Shown: positions 45,897-55,180 of the stretch, piece after piece
Layout of the letters: every line of letters starts with the position of its first letter
Numbering within the stretch: the first letter of the stretch is position 1
Assembly (NCBI GenBank): GCA_041398845.1
Contig: JAWKTZ010000012.1
Span: forward strand, 62,001-126,000
Reading direction: 5' to 3'
Origin: Fuerstiella sp041398845
GTDB taxonomy: Bacteria > Planctomycetota > Planctomycetia > Planctomycetales > Planctomycetaceae
Length of the DNA stretch: 64,000 bases
Notes under the pieces: generated by a model
The model's database searches: none
The model's input: the letters and a program-made list of their open reading frames with translations, nothing else
What the model was told of the DNA's origin: nothing
Translations under genes and position numbers: made by a program

Positions 45897-46736
45897 TCAC
45901 TTCTCGTTGACGGATGCGTGTTTGCGAATGAAATCCACCACTCGTTTTTGTTCCGGATGAACGAAATGGTGGCCGTGGCTTTGTTCTGTTCCTTTTGCGA
46001 CAGAGATCACTGGCAGAGTGTGTCCCAGTGCCTGCAAACGTTGCTGCAGAACGTACGTGTTTTCATGAGGAGGCACCACGACGTCGTTTTCTGACACAAT
46101 GTGCAGCAACGGAATCCTGTGTTGGGCAATCACGGCGGCGTGGTTAATCGGATTGCCCTGAAACTCCAACCCGTCTGCTTCGGTGAATCCATACGCCGCC
46201 AGACACTGCTGCCATGCGACAGCCGAACCGATGCCCGTGCCTTTGCCTCCGGGCCAGCTCCGGAAATCCAGCACCGGAGTATCGCAGTAGATGCAGGCCA
46301 CTCGCTCCGGATGCCTGGCAGCCCAGTTGTACACAAAGAGTCCGCCACGACTGACTCCTTCCAGAGCTGGTCTGGCAGCAAGTCCACGCTGAATGGTCAC
46401 GTCGTCATAGAACGCATCACCAATCTGCATTGCCAGGGGGCTGCCAAACAAACCGGCCACATCAACATAGGCCACGTGAAATCCCTTCTTGAGCAGTTCC
46501 ACATCCATTTCAAAATGGAAGTCAGGAAAGCGAGCTCGCCAGACCCAGGGTTTGCCGTCGGCGATTCGTTTCGGCACAACAAGATACGCCGGGCGATCCA
46601 TCACCCGAAAGTGATAGCGATCAAACCCGTGCCAGACAGAATGTGTACTGGAAGTTGAGGCGGCGGTCGTATCCTGAGCGATCACCGGAAGGACGCTCGC
46701 CAACAACTGCGCGATAACAATCAGAAGCTTTGACAT
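45897..46736 (-). CDS. Secreted alpha/beta-hydrolase
   Basis: 279 residues with a signal peptide (LLIVIAQLLASVLPVIAQ). The nucleophile elbow is GVSRGG in ALEGVSRGGLFVYNWAARHPE; the acid is likely the Asp in IVSENDVVVPPHEN and the His lies in QSHGHHFVHPEQKR. It is a serine hydrolase of unknown substrate exported to the periplasm or outside. Its start is 12 bp after the stop of the upstream membrane-protein gene on the same strand, so the two form an operon. Confidence 0.82.
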   Translation of the reverse strand: MSKLLIVIAQLLASVLPVIAQDTTAASTSSTHSVWHGFDRYHFRVMDRPAYLVVPKRIADGKPWVWRARFPDFHFEMDVELLKKGFHVAYVDVAGLFGSPLAMQIGDAFYDDVTIQRGLAARPALEGVSRGGLFVYNWAARHPERVACIYCDTPVLDFRSWPGGKGTGIGSAVAWQQCLAAYGFTEADGLEFQGNPINHAAVIAQHRIPLLHIVSENDVVVPPHENTYVLQQRLQALGHTLPVISVAKGTEQSHGHHFVHPEQKRVVDFIRKHASVNEK

Positions 46737-46748
46737 TGATCGGTCGTC

Positions 46749-47219
46749 TCAAGGTTCTGGGGCTGCCGCCGTTGTCCGCTCATCTCCAGCAGTCACAGGC
46801 CAGCACATCAGCAGAGCGGCGATGGCGGAAAGGCTGACCTGTGCCGTGTTCAGCCATTTCGATGCTCGATGATAATTCACAAACGAAGCGGGCCGAGCTT
46901 CTTCAACGGCTGCCGTCATGTGTGCGAGCGGACCGTAGACCCATTCATAGTCAATGGCGGTCAGAACCAGCACGATCCCCACAAGGCTCAACGTGGTCCG
47001 GCGTCGAAACTTCGAGACAGCGGGCGATGCGCACAGTCCAAACACCAGAGCCGCCGCAACCAGGCTGAATGCAAACATGTAGTATCCAGGAAACCGCAGG
47101 ACGGCCAGTTCCGACTTGGTCGCGGAATCCAGTTGAGGCGAATGTACTTCGCGAAGCGTGGTCACCACAAACAGCGCGGCGGCCCCGACCCATGCCGACA
47201 TGGCGAAACGAGACAACAT
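46749..47219 (-). CDS. Four-span membrane protein, DUF4149/TMEM205-like
   Basis: 156 residues if it starts at ATG 47219 (MLSRFAMSAWVGAAALFVV); a GTG at 47237 is also possible. Four hydrophobic spans, with Arg/His in the loops (FPGYYMF, VNYHRASKWLN), fit the DUF4149-like family of small membrane proteins. The assignment is tentative. It precedes the secreted hydrolase gene by 12 bp. Confidence 0.6.
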   Translation of the reverse strand: MLSRFAMSAWVGAAALFVVTTLREVHSPQLDSATKSELAVLRFPGYYMFAFSLVAAALVFGLCASPAVSKFRRRTTLSLVGIVLVLTAIDYEWVYGPLAHMTAAVEEARPASFVNYHRASKWLNTAQVSLSAIAALLMCWPVTAGDERTTAAAPEP

Positions 47220-47439
47220 GAAACACAGATTACGCACGATACAGGAACCCTGATATGGAATGACGTCAACGAACGCACAACAGGAATGACGGGCTGGAAA
47301 GGGCTGAAGAAACGACACTGGTGGCCTGGGACAGCGAAATATCAGGGTTGGTCCGTACACTAAAATCAACCTGCAACAGACCACGAGTGCTTTGTTGGGA
47401 CTTGGATTCAGGGTTGCCGCGCATTTGTAGAACGGACTT

Positions 47440-47576
47440 CTAATTGGGCAGCGCCGGGTTCGCACGTTTTGTAACCCGAAGCGTCAGCGAGGGAATATGT
47501 TGCGATCGTTCCCTCGCTGACGCTTCGGGTTACAAAACGCTTCCTTTGTCGGTGAACCTGGCGCTGTCCAGCTAAG
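47440..47576. repeat. Palindromic repeat family B, intact copy
   Basis: A perfect 31-bp inverted repeat (47465-47495 and 47509-47539) containing AACCCGAAGCGTCAGCGAGG, a 13-nt loop and outer ends TTGGGCAGCGCCGGG and CCTGGCGCTGTCCAG. About 137 bp in all, in the 460-bp intergenic region between a membrane protein gene and a Cys-rich small protein gene. Nothing else was seen in that region. Confidence 0.9.
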
Positions 47577-47680
47577 TTTTGGCTCTGACAAGGCACCAGA
47601 CTCGAGAGCCTCCAGACCGACAGCAGCGGCTGCGGGCCTTCTGTTATCGGACAGTATATCGAATCACAGTCAGGACACAT

Positions 47681-47926
47681 TTACGAGCCGGCAGATGTGG
47701 CGTTTTCCGGAGAATGCGCAGAGTCCTTTGCGGACTGCCGGGCTTTTTGTTCTTCGTGAGCATCGTACTCGTCCATCAGGACGGACGGACAGGTTTCGGT
47801 TTCGTCGCACTGGCGACACACGATGCGCACCAGATCCGAACCTCCCAGCCGCAACTGATTGTCTTCGCAAAGCTGATAAAGCTGCTTCAAATGACTGCAG
47901 ACCATCGTCTGTGCCTCCTGTTTCAA
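47681..47926 (-). CDS. Small cysteine-rich conserved protein next to a PP2C phosphatase
   Basis: 81 residues. Cys-rich core VCRQCDETETCPS preceded by CSHLKQLYQLCEDNQLRLGGSDLVRI: a possible zinc-binding fold, with a disordered charged C-terminal tail. I do not know a named family. Its start is 29 bp after the phosphatase stop on the same strand, so it is probably the last gene of the dcd-PP2C operon. Confidence 0.75.
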   Translation of the reverse strand: MKQEAQTMVCSHLKQLYQLCEDNQLRLGGSDLVRIVCRQCDETETCPSVLMDEYDAHEEQKARQSAKDSAHSPENATSAGS

Positions 47927-47955
47927 AATGTGGTATGCCGGACGCTGTCAGAAGT

Positions 47956-48858
47956 TTAGCAGACTTCGGTACCCTGTTCGATTTCGATTGCCGCACTTTC
48001 CTCCGCCAGCAGCGCATGCAGTTCCGTGTCGTTTGTGAATTTGGCCACGACAACGGTGGTGTTGTCTCGCCCTCCGCCGTCGTTTGCCGCGTCAATCAGC
48101 TCTTCGCACAGAATTCGGGCTGGCTGGGGAGCGGTCAGGAGGGCTGCGATCTGCGGCTCGCTGACATGACGAGTCAACCCGTCCGTACACAGCAAAAGCG
48201 TGTCATTGATCCTGAGTTCGCTCTTGTAAACCTGAGGATTCAGGTTGTCGGGGTCGCAGCCCAGCAGACTGGACAGCACGTGGTTGAGCGGACTGGTTTC
48301 GATCTGCTCCGGAGTGAAGACGCCGGCATCGGCCAGCGACTGAGCGTAAGTCTGGTCGTGAGTCAGGCGGAGCAGTTCTCCGTTTCGAAACAGGTACGCT
48401 CGACTGTCGCCGGCATGCACCAGATAGACGTGTGGCCACACAAGGTAAGCCATGGTAATGGTTGTGCCCATTCCCTGCTGAGACGGTACGGCCGCAGCGG
48501 CATACTGGATCTTCTCCTGAGAAAACTGCAGCGCCAGTTTCAGGTCTTCCAGGAACGCCTCTTCGCGATCGTCTTCCGGTCGAAAGATCCAGTGCATGGC
48601 GTTCAGCAGATATTGAACCACTCCTTCCAGAGCAAGGCTGCTGGCACGTTCTCCGGCGGCATTGCCACCAACTCCATCCGCGACCAGCATCAGTTTGGCC
48701 TGCGATGCTCCCAGTAGCTCGGTTTCGTCGTCGTAGGACAGACTCGTGTGGTGAATGACAACTGTCTTTTTCAGGTCCGCAATCAGAAACTGATCTTCGT
48801 TGTTTTCGCGAACAAGTCCCACATGGCTTGCGCCGAAACAATCCATTCTGCCAGACAT
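47956..48858 (-). CDS. PP2C-family serine/threonine protein phosphatase
   Basis: 300 residues. PP2C motifs are all present: VGLVRENNEDQFLI (motif with metal-binding Asp/Glu), LMLVADGVGGNAAGE (Asp61-Gly62), VHAGDSRAYLFRNGELLRLTHDQ, LLCTDGLTRHVSE and GRDNTTVVVAKF. It is a soluble, Mg/Mn-dependent phosphatase that reverses Hanks-type kinase phosphorylation. No kinase gene is in the window. It lies 24 bp after dcd and 29 bp before a Cys-rich small protein. Confidence 0.95.
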   Translation of the reverse strand: MSGRMDCFGASHVGLVRENNEDQFLIADLKKTVVIHHTSLSYDDETELLGASQAKLMLVADGVGGNAAGERASSLALEGVVQYLLNAMHWIFRPEDDREEAFLEDLKLALQFSQEKIQYAAAAVPSQQGMGTTITMAYLVWPHVYLVHAGDSRAYLFRNGELLRLTHDQTYAQSLADAGVFTPEQIETSPLNHVLSSLLGCDPDNLNPQVYKSELRINDTLLLCTDGLTRHVSEPQIAALLTAPQPARILCEELIDAANDGGGRDNTTVVVAKFTNDTELHALLAEESAAIEIEQGTEVC

Positions 48859-48882
48859 CCGAATTCTCCAGAACAGAGCCCG

Positions 48883-49452
48883 TTACCGTGTCTTCCCGTC
48901 GCCGAAATCCAGTTTCATCTGATTGTCATCGCGGATTCCCAGCTCCTTGAACAACAGACTGGGCTGAATGTCCTTGTTGTGCTGATACTTGCCGCTGGCA
49001 TATTCGGTCAGGTCGCCCTGCACGGTGTGATAAAAGATCTGACACACCTGCACACCGGGATAAATGCGAACCGGCTGAACGGCAAACATTTCCAGAGTCC
49101 AGTAGCCGCAGAAACCGACATCACCAAAGCCTGCCGTGATATGCACAAACAGCCCCAGACGACCGATTGACGAGCGTCCTTCCAGCATGGGCACAAACTG
49201 GTGAGTTTCCGTGAATTCAATGGTCCGGCCAAGATACAACTGATTTGGCTGCAGGACCAGGCCGTCTTCCGGAATGGTGATGCGGCGATATCGGTTGGGC
49301 CGTTTCATGTCGAGCACGATTTCCTCGTACACCAGCAGTTCGTCATGCAGAGTGAGGTTGTAGCTGTTGGGGTTCAACTGGTCGTCCCGGAACGGATCGA
49401 TCCGGATGTTTGTACCAAGCTGAGCTTTGATTTCGCTGCCACTGAGGATCAT
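48883..49452 (-). CDS. dcd: dCTP deaminase
   Basis: 189 residues from ATG 49452, which opens with the conserved MILSGSEI; the ORF extends further upstream without homology. Active-site features are EGRSSIGRLGL (91-101), HITAGFGDVGFCGYWTLE with the catalytic Glu121, and a final QHNKDIQPSLLFKE. The enzyme is a homotrimer that converts dCTP to dUTP for dTMP synthesis; a bifunctional dCTP deaminase/dUTPase variant is possible. It is close to cdd, giving a small pyrimidine-metabolism cluster, and precedes a PP2C gene. Confidence 0.95.
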   Translation of the reverse strand: MILSGSEIKAQLGTNIRIDPFRDDQLNPNSYNLTLHDELLVYEEIVLDMKRPNRYRRITIPEDGLVLQPNQLYLGRTIEFTETHQFVPMLEGRSSIGRLGLFVHITAGFGDVGFCGYWTLEMFAVQPVRIYPGVQVCQIFYHTVQGDLTEYASGKYQHNKDIQPSLLFKELGIRDDNQMKLDFGDGKTR

Positions 49453-49525
49453 GAAAATTCTGCTGACAGAAACAGGACTCGCTGAACATGAATCGTGAGC
49501 GAGCAGAGAAACGAAAAAGCCGAAA

Positions 49526-50527
49526 TCAGCGATTGCCGGCCTGCAGCACCAGAAGATTGCGAGTCTTGTAGCAGTCTTCCAGTTTCTGTACGGAGTACAT
49601 CCGAACCGGAACGTCTTCATACATGACAACTCCGTCATCACTGACCTTGATCATTCCGGCGTGTTCAGGCGAGATTCGTTGGGCGTAAATGGCGGCCAGG
49701 GTTTCCGGATCGACGGCATGGCGCGTCTGCAGATCGTCCACCGCATCGATTCCGCCGATGGACAGACCGAAATAGTTGTAAGTCCCTTCGCCCTGCATGA
49801 TGGAACTTACCGTGCGTTCTGCTCGCAGAGCAGTATCCAGTTCCGCCAGCAGCGGCTGCATGTCGGTGATCTGATTGAACAGTTCGTCCACCTCGTTGCC
49901 ATCGGTGTTCAGATCAAGTTGTCCGGCATCGCGGCGGCGAGCGTACACGTATTCGGAAATGTACTGACGCCGCCGCCGCTCGTTTTCGTCGCGAAACTGC
50001 TCGCGACGTTCAAACAGCTTTCGCAGACGCGATGGTGAATACAGACGGATCACGGTGCCCCTGTATCGCAGGCGACCATCCGGAGACGTGATCTTCCAGC
50101 GCCCGTTTTCATCCGGAGCCATGTTCAGTTCCCGAGCAACGTCCGGCACCGCATAGCCTGCATACAGCGCTCCCAGCGTTTCCGGATCGACACCTCGACC
50201 TTCCACCAGATCCCGCATGGCGTCAATTCCGCCCACCGACAGAGCGAAGTAATTGGTCTCCAGAATCGCGGGACGTTCGAAGCCGACGGCCTGCAGAAAG
50301 TCATCCAGATCACTCAGACCACGTCGGAGCTTCTTGTATTTTGCAAGAGCGTCCGATGACAGCCGCACCTCAGCAGACGGTTCATCCGCAAGGCAGACAG
50401 AATGACGTCCGGACAACAGAAATTCGCCGCTCGTCAACAGGACGCTGGCAAACACGGCCGACAGACAGTATCGCGGCAACGATGGAGGAACGGGGTGACA
50501 GGCCATATGTCTGAAATGCCTCGGCAA
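49526..50527 (-). CDS. Secreted protein with a duplicated ~75-residue domain of unknown family
   Basis: 333 residues. An N-terminal signal sequence (CLSAVFASVLLTSGEFLLSG) starts near residue 21; ATG 50506 is an alternative start. Two copies of one domain are obvious: residues 92-174 (NYFALSVGGIDA ... VDPETL ... YRGTVIRLYS) and 251-322 (NYFGLSIGGIDA ... VDPETL ... YEDVPVRMYS). A charged helical linker (about 175-245) separates them. I do not recognise the family. Located between cdd and dcd on the same strand. Confidence 0.8.
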   Translation of the reverse strand: MPRHFRHMACHPVPPSLPRYCLSAVFASVLLTSGEFLLSGRHSVCLADEPSAEVRLSSDALAKYKKLRRGLSDLDDFLQAVGFERPAILETNYFALSVGGIDAMRDLVEGRGVDPETLGALYAGYAVPDVARELNMAPDENGRWKITSPDGRLRYRGTVIRLYSPSRLRKLFERREQFRDENERRRRQYISEYVYARRRDAGQLDLNTDGNEVDELFNQITDMQPLLAELDTALRAERTVSSIMQGEGTYNYFGLSIGGIDAVDDLQTRHAVDPETLAAIYAQRISPEHAGMIKVSDDGVVMYEDVPVRMYSVQKLEDCYKTRNLLVLQAGNR

Positions 50528-50768
50528 AATCCGATGGGACGAGCCGCAGCTCAGGTGGTCTGAACTGCTGTGTCTGCCGGAATGTCTGTGTCGTTGTGCG
50601 AAATGACGGCTGGCAGGTGACTACAAGGTTCCGCATTATGGTCTTGCCCGGATAAATCGCAAGGTGCCAGTGGCCATAAACGGAACCGCAGACAGTCCTG
50701 AGGACGCGACAGGGCAGTTTTGTCAGTCCTGACGCCCATACACCGGAAAAGACGGTGTCTGTGCAAGC

Positions 50769-51230
50769 CTATTCTGGTCCGCCATCTGTCGCTTCTGCTG
50801 TGACTTTTTCCAGTCGAAATGCATTCGGCAGCAGCGTCGACAGACACACAGCTTCCGGAAACGGATCATTCGCATTATCCAGATTATCCAGCAGGATCAG
50901 CATGGTCGGGTTGAATTCGTACAGAAACTGTCGGCACGCTCCGCACGGCACCGGTCTTCCCGTCAGCGACACGCAGGCCGCGATGATCTTTTTCTGTCCG
51001 GCCGCCACCGCACTGCACACCGCGACTCGTTCGGCACAGATCGTCAGACCGTACGAGGCGTTTTCCACATTGCAGCCGACAAACACCCGCCCATCGTCCG
51101 TCAGCACGGCCGCTCCGACGGCATACTTCGAATAGACCGCGTAAGCGTGCTCGCGGACCTGTCGAGACGCTGTGACCAGATCCTGCCAGGGGGGCGGCAG
51201 AGGGACGTCTGATTTAACGTGGTCCGGCAT
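50769..51230 (-). CDS. cdd: Cytidine deaminase
   Basis: 153 residues from ATG 51230; a start at 51269 would add 13 residues. The zinc site is complete: CAE (Cys65, catalytic Glu67) and PCGAC (Cys96, Cys99), with the substrate segment VFVGCNVENASYGLTICAER. It deaminates cytidine and deoxycytidine to (deoxy)uridine in salvage. The neighbouring dcd gene has a related role. Confidence 0.95.
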   Translation of the reverse strand: MPDHVKSDVPLPPPWQDLVTASRQVREHAYAVYSKYAVGAAVLTDDGRVFVGCNVENASYGLTICAERVAVCSAVAAGQKKIIAACVSLTGRPVPCGACRQFLYEFNPTMLILLDNLDNANDPFPEAVCLSTLLPNAFRLEKVTAEATDGGPE

Positions 51231-51276
51231 TGGGATCGATCTCCGGCCTTCAGCCTGTTCCTGCCGCATTACGACG

Positions 51277-54200
51277 TCACTGTTTCTTCAATGTCTGCAG
51301 ATAACCGACGACATCCACCATTTCCTGAGCTGTCATGACCTTCTGCAGATCGGCCGGCATCAGCGAAATCTTCTGTTTGACTTTCTCTTCGATGTCACTC
51401 ATCGGAAACGTGCGGACCAGTCCATCGTCACCTTTGATACTGATGCTGTTGTCTGTTTCGCTGGTGATCAGACCGTTGACCGTCGTGCCCGACGTCAGAA
51501 CAATCGTATACGCTTCATAGTTGTGACTGATACCGGCGCTGGGGAACACGATGGATTCAATCATCGCTTCACGGCTCAGCTTGCTGCCGATTTCGGACAG
51601 GTCCGGACCAATTTCGCGGCCTACCTTGTTCACGATGTGGCACTTGTGGCAGGTGCCGGTTGTGTTGAACACCAGTCGGCCATTGGCGACATCGCTGGAC
51701 ATGGCCGCCAGTTGACTGATCGGCGGCAGCGGCTTGCCCTCTTTGGCGGCAGGCAGAGGAAACAGCCGATCGCCGATTTCCCGAGTCGCTCGGGACGGGG
51801 CGGCATGCAGCCCGGCGGCCAGAGCCTGATCCAGTTCCGGAGCCAGCTTTTTCTGCTGGTACAGATCTGCCAGTTCTTTTGCTCCGTGATTCACCTTCGT
51901 GGCGGCTCGTACACATTCGCGACGAACGTCCAGAGCGACGTTGTCGTCCCGGACGGCGTTCAGCAGAACTCCGGCGATGGCACCGTCCAGAGAATTCCCC
52001 AACACCTGAGCCGTCGCAATGGCCGCTTTGGTATCGTCACTCTTCAGAGCGGAAACCAGAACGTTCCATTCCTTGTTTCGCAGCAACGATACAATCGCCT
52101 CCACACCAATCTGCTGGTCGGAATTCTGCTGAGCCAGTGTGAGCACTTCGTTGTATCGATCCTTCAGACGAAACCGTTCCACCAGTTGCACAAACTGAGA
52201 CGTGCCCTGCAGATCGGTCAAAGCTGTCTGAAGTGCTGCGGCGGCGTCCGGGTTGGAAGAAAAATCGGTGCTGCCGAGTCGCTGCAGCGCCTCAGCGATC
52301 ACGACGGGCGCCGTTGTTTTGGGCAGAGCGGCCAGAGCGTCCCTCGCCAGCAGTGACTGTACTTCGGCAGCGACTTGTTCTGCCGGTTGAAAATCGAGTG
52401 CTCGAAAATAGGCCAGCAGGTGCTGGTTGCTGTGGTCTTTCTCCGGTGCGGATTCAGCCAGAGCTTTAATCTGCTGAACAATGCTCTTTGCAGAACCGGT
52501 GCCACGACTTCTCCACGCAATCGCCGCCGGAATCTCGTTGCTGCTGAGCTTTGCGTGAGCCAGTTGCTGATTGAAGGCGGCAAGGCAGCGGTCCCAGTCG
52601 CCATCGGCCGCAATCCCCAGGGCTTCCAGATACCAGCGGTCGTGCGAGGGAAGCTGCAGTGCCAGATCGGCCCACAGTTGCGGCTTGCGATCGGACTTCA
52701 TCAGACGCAGTGCCAGAGCACATTCACGACGAACCTGCGGCGACTTGTCGTGGACCAGTTTGCCAACCACATCGGCCACATCCAGTTCCATGCGGCGAGC
52801 CAGCCGAATCGCGGCAATGCGGATGTCACTGTTCTTGTCGGCGACGGCCGCATCCACCGTCTGCTGAGTCCGTCCGTCAATCTGCCCCAGCAACCAGAAC
52901 GCTCGAGCCCGAAATCGCGGGTCCGGATCGCTCTTGAACATGGATTCCAGAACAGCCTCCGCTTTGCTCCCCGCCGTCTTCAGGGCCTGGAATGCCAGAT
53001 AACGAGTCGCGACATTCGGACTCTTCAGTGCCTCGGCCGCACCGTCCACTGTTGTGAAGTCCGGCTTGCTGACCGAGTATTTGGAACCAGGCGGAGCAAC
53101 TCGGAACAGGCGGCCTCGATCAACATCGCCCTGTCGATGTCCACCCACGCCCGGATCGTACCAGTCGGCCACAATCAACGAACCATCAGGAGCCACACAC
53201 ACATCTGACGGACGAAACCACTGATCGCGAGTTCCCACAAGGATGTTGTTGATTTCCGCTTTGTATCCCGCACCGTCATCGGTCACTGCATAACTGCGAA
53301 CAACGTTCGGACCGGCATCGCAGTGAATCAGTTGGTTGTGGAATCGTTCGGGCAGCAGATGGCCTTCGTAACACAGAATTCCCGTCGGCGAACCAGCTCC
53401 GGTCTGCAGCAGATTGGGAACAACTCCGGGATCATTCAGGTGCCAGTGTCGTTGAGGAATTTCGTCTTCCCAGCCGGTGCGAGGATCACGCCAGCCGGCT
53501 CCGGTGAATTCGTCTTTGTAGCCGTAGTTGCCGTGTTCCATCACATAGTTAATGCGGACTCCGCGATTGCCGTCGTCGTCGTTGTCCGACTGCCACACCG
53601 TTCCAAAACTGTCGACACACAATTCCCAGTTGTTGCGGAAGTTCCAGCCCAGAGTGTCCACTTTGGAACCATCCAGTTCGCAGCGAAATGCCATGCCTTC
53701 CTGATACGGCTTTCGCCAGTCACGAATTTCATTGCCGGCCACATCGGTGACATAAGTTCCATCCGGTCGCTGAAGTTCTTTCCCCGAGTTGCCAAAGTTG
53801 AAGTACAGTCGACCGTCCGGTCCAAACGTGAAACTGTGAATGCCGTGGTCGTGCTGAGTTCCCTGAATGCCGGTAAACAGAACGTCCTTCCGATCCGATT
53901 TCAGGTCGCCATCGTCGTCATAAAAATTGAAGACGTTTTCACCGGCCGACACGATGACTCGGTTGCCGAGCACGCAGACGCCGTGAGCCGAATCGATGTC
54001 ACGGCCCTGATAAAACGTGGTGGACTTATCCAGCCGACCATCACCTGTGCTGTCTTCCAGCACCAGAATGCGGTCACCTTCTTCACGATCCGGATTGTCC
54101 TTATTGGCAAAGCGACGATAGTTGACCACTTCGCAGACCCAGACTCGCCCCAGATGATCCACGTCGATATTGGAGGGACTCAGCAGCATCGGTTCGGCGG

Positions 54201-54804
54201 CGAACAGAGATACCTCCAGACCGTCCGCGACATCCAGAGCAGCAACGGCATCTTCCGGATCGCGCGAGATGGAACTGCTGCCTCCAACGTTTCCGGGCGG
54301 CTGAGTGTACACCGCAAACTGAACGCTGGTGCCTCCCTGATCGGTCCCGCCATTGTCCAGCGCGACTGTGGCAGTGAATTTTGAATAGCCGTCCGGCAGT
54401 TCATAGTGAATCACGGAATTGGCGTGCGTGCCGATCCCGTCGCTGATCATTCGCCCGTTGACTCGCAGCGGCCCGCCTTCGACGTTCTTTCCGACCGCCA
54501 CCCGGCCCCACTGTGAGTCCGCCGATTTCCATTTCAGACTGGTCAGCTTCAACTCACCTTTGGCACCGACCAGCTTCGGTTCGACCCAGTCCGCCCAGTC
54601 GCAGGCAAAGCCGTCTCCGGCGTCGTTCACCACCAGATACAGGTTCCTGGCATTCGCAATGTCCGCTTCGATTCGATTCTGAAAACCGGGAGTGGACGTG
54701 TTCAGGACGGGAGAAACGGCAATCGGCTTCGGATCACCGGCCGCCACCAGCGGCCCGGAAACGCAACACAGACCAAGTGCAACGAAATAGATAACAGTTC
54801 GCAC
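51277..54804 (-). CDS. PVC-type dehydrogenase: NPCBM, beta-propeller, HEAT repeats and haem-binding C-terminus
   Basis: 1175 residues from GTG 54804, which has GGAG 9 nt upstream and opens a signal peptide (TVIYFVALGLCCVSGPLVAAG); an upstream ATG at 54864 is less likely. In order: an NPCBM-like carbohydrate-binding module (to about 190, IGTHANSVIHYELP), a PQQ-dependent sorbosone-dehydrogenase-like propeller (about 200-600, SNIDVDHLGRVWVCEVVNYRR), HEAT-like helical repeats (about 600-1000) and a C-terminal haem domain with CHKCH near 1055. It probably oxidises sugars outside the cytoplasmic membrane and passes electrons to the haem. Confidence 0.93.
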   Translation of the reverse strand: MRTVIYFVALGLCCVSGPLVAAGDPKPIAVSPVLNTSTPGFQNRIEADIANARNLYLVVNDAGDGFACDWADWVEPKLVGAKGELKLTSLKWKSADSQWGRVAVGKNVEGGPLRVNGRMISDGIGTHANSVIHYELPDGYSKFTATVALDNGGTDQGGTSVQFAVYTQPPGNVGGSSSISRDPEDAVAALDVADGLEVSLFAAEPMLLSPSNIDVDHLGRVWVCEVVNYRRFANKDNPDREEGDRILVLEDSTGDGRLDKSTTFYQGRDIDSAHGVCVLGNRVIVSAGENVFNFYDDDGDLKSDRKDVLFTGIQGTQHDHGIHSFTFGPDGRLYFNFGNSGKELQRPDGTYVTDVAGNEIRDWRKPYQEGMAFRCELDGSKVDTLGWNFRNNWELCVDSFGTVWQSDNDDDGNRGVRINYVMEHGNYGYKDEFTGAGWRDPRTGWEDEIPQRHWHLNDPGVVPNLLQTGAGSPTGILCYEGHLLPERFHNQLIHCDAGPNVVRSYAVTDDGAGYKAEINNILVGTRDQWFRPSDVCVAPDGSLIVADWYDPGVGGHRQGDVDRGRLFRVAPPGSKYSVSKPDFTTVDGAAEALKSPNVATRYLAFQALKTAGSKAEAVLESMFKSDPDPRFRARAFWLLGQIDGRTQQTVDAAVADKNSDIRIAAIRLARRMELDVADVVGKLVHDKSPQVRRECALALRLMKSDRKPQLWADLALQLPSHDRWYLEALGIAADGDWDRCLAAFNQQLAHAKLSSNEIPAAIAWRSRGTGSAKSIVQQIKALAESAPEKDHSNQHLLAYFRALDFQPAEQVAAEVQSLLARDALAALPKTTAPVVIAEALQRLGSTDFSSNPDAAAALQTALTDLQGTSQFVQLVERFRLKDRYNEVLTLAQQNSDQQIGVEAIVSLLRNKEWNVLVSALKSDDTKAAIATAQVLGNSLDGAIAGVLLNAVRDDNVALDVRRECVRAATKVNHGAKELADLYQQKKLAPELDQALAAGLHAAPSRATREIGDRLFPLPAAKEGKPLPPISQLAAMSSDVANGRLVFNTTGTCHKCHIVNKVGREIGPDLSEIGSKLSREAMIESIVFPSAGISHNYEAYTIVLTSGTTVNGLITSETDNSISIKGDDGLVRTFPMSDIEEKVKQKISLMPADLQKVMTAQEMVDVVGYLQTLKKQ

Positions 54805-55011
54805 TGCGAAGAACTCCGAAAACAGAATGCGGACCAGAAAACGTGCGGCCGCCAGAGCGACCATCGGATATGTTCACAAAAGCCGCTCCGGAATTCCACT
54901 CTGACGAGCCCATCGAGCAGAAACCGAGGGGACACCCGCCCGGTGACCACAGAACCGAGTCATCCCGGTCATTCGCAAAAACAGCTCCGTGCGTTACGAT
55001 CCGTCACCACG

Positions 55012-55112
55012 AGAGGCTGTCTGAAAAAGGGGTCTGACCCTCTCCGGGCAGCCTTATTGACTCTCATTTTGCTGCCCTCCAAAGGGTCAGACCCCTTTTT
55101 CAGATAGCCTCT
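55012..55112. repeat. Repeat family A, full 101-bp element, copy 2
   Basis: 30-bp arms (55012-55041 and 55083-55112) with one mismatch, beginning AGAGGCTGTCTGAAAAAGGG, around a 41-bp centre. The centre is the reverse complement of that in copy 1 (40605-40705) with roughly one base in five changed. It lies between the dehydrogenase start and the next rightward gene. Confidence 0.92.
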
Positions 55113-55180
55113 ACCGAAATGCGGTTTCGAGCATTTGTTCTGTTGTGGAGTTTTCAGAAAACAGGATCCGTTGTTGTCTC

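Noticed and set aside
47695..48717. A 340-codon forward ORF opposite the PP2C gene
   Set aside because: PP2C motifs on the other strand are complete; this is a shadow.
51172..52356. A 394-codon forward ORF opposite the PVC dehydrogenase
   Set aside because: Wholly antisense to a well-supported gene, with composition typical of a mirrored frame.
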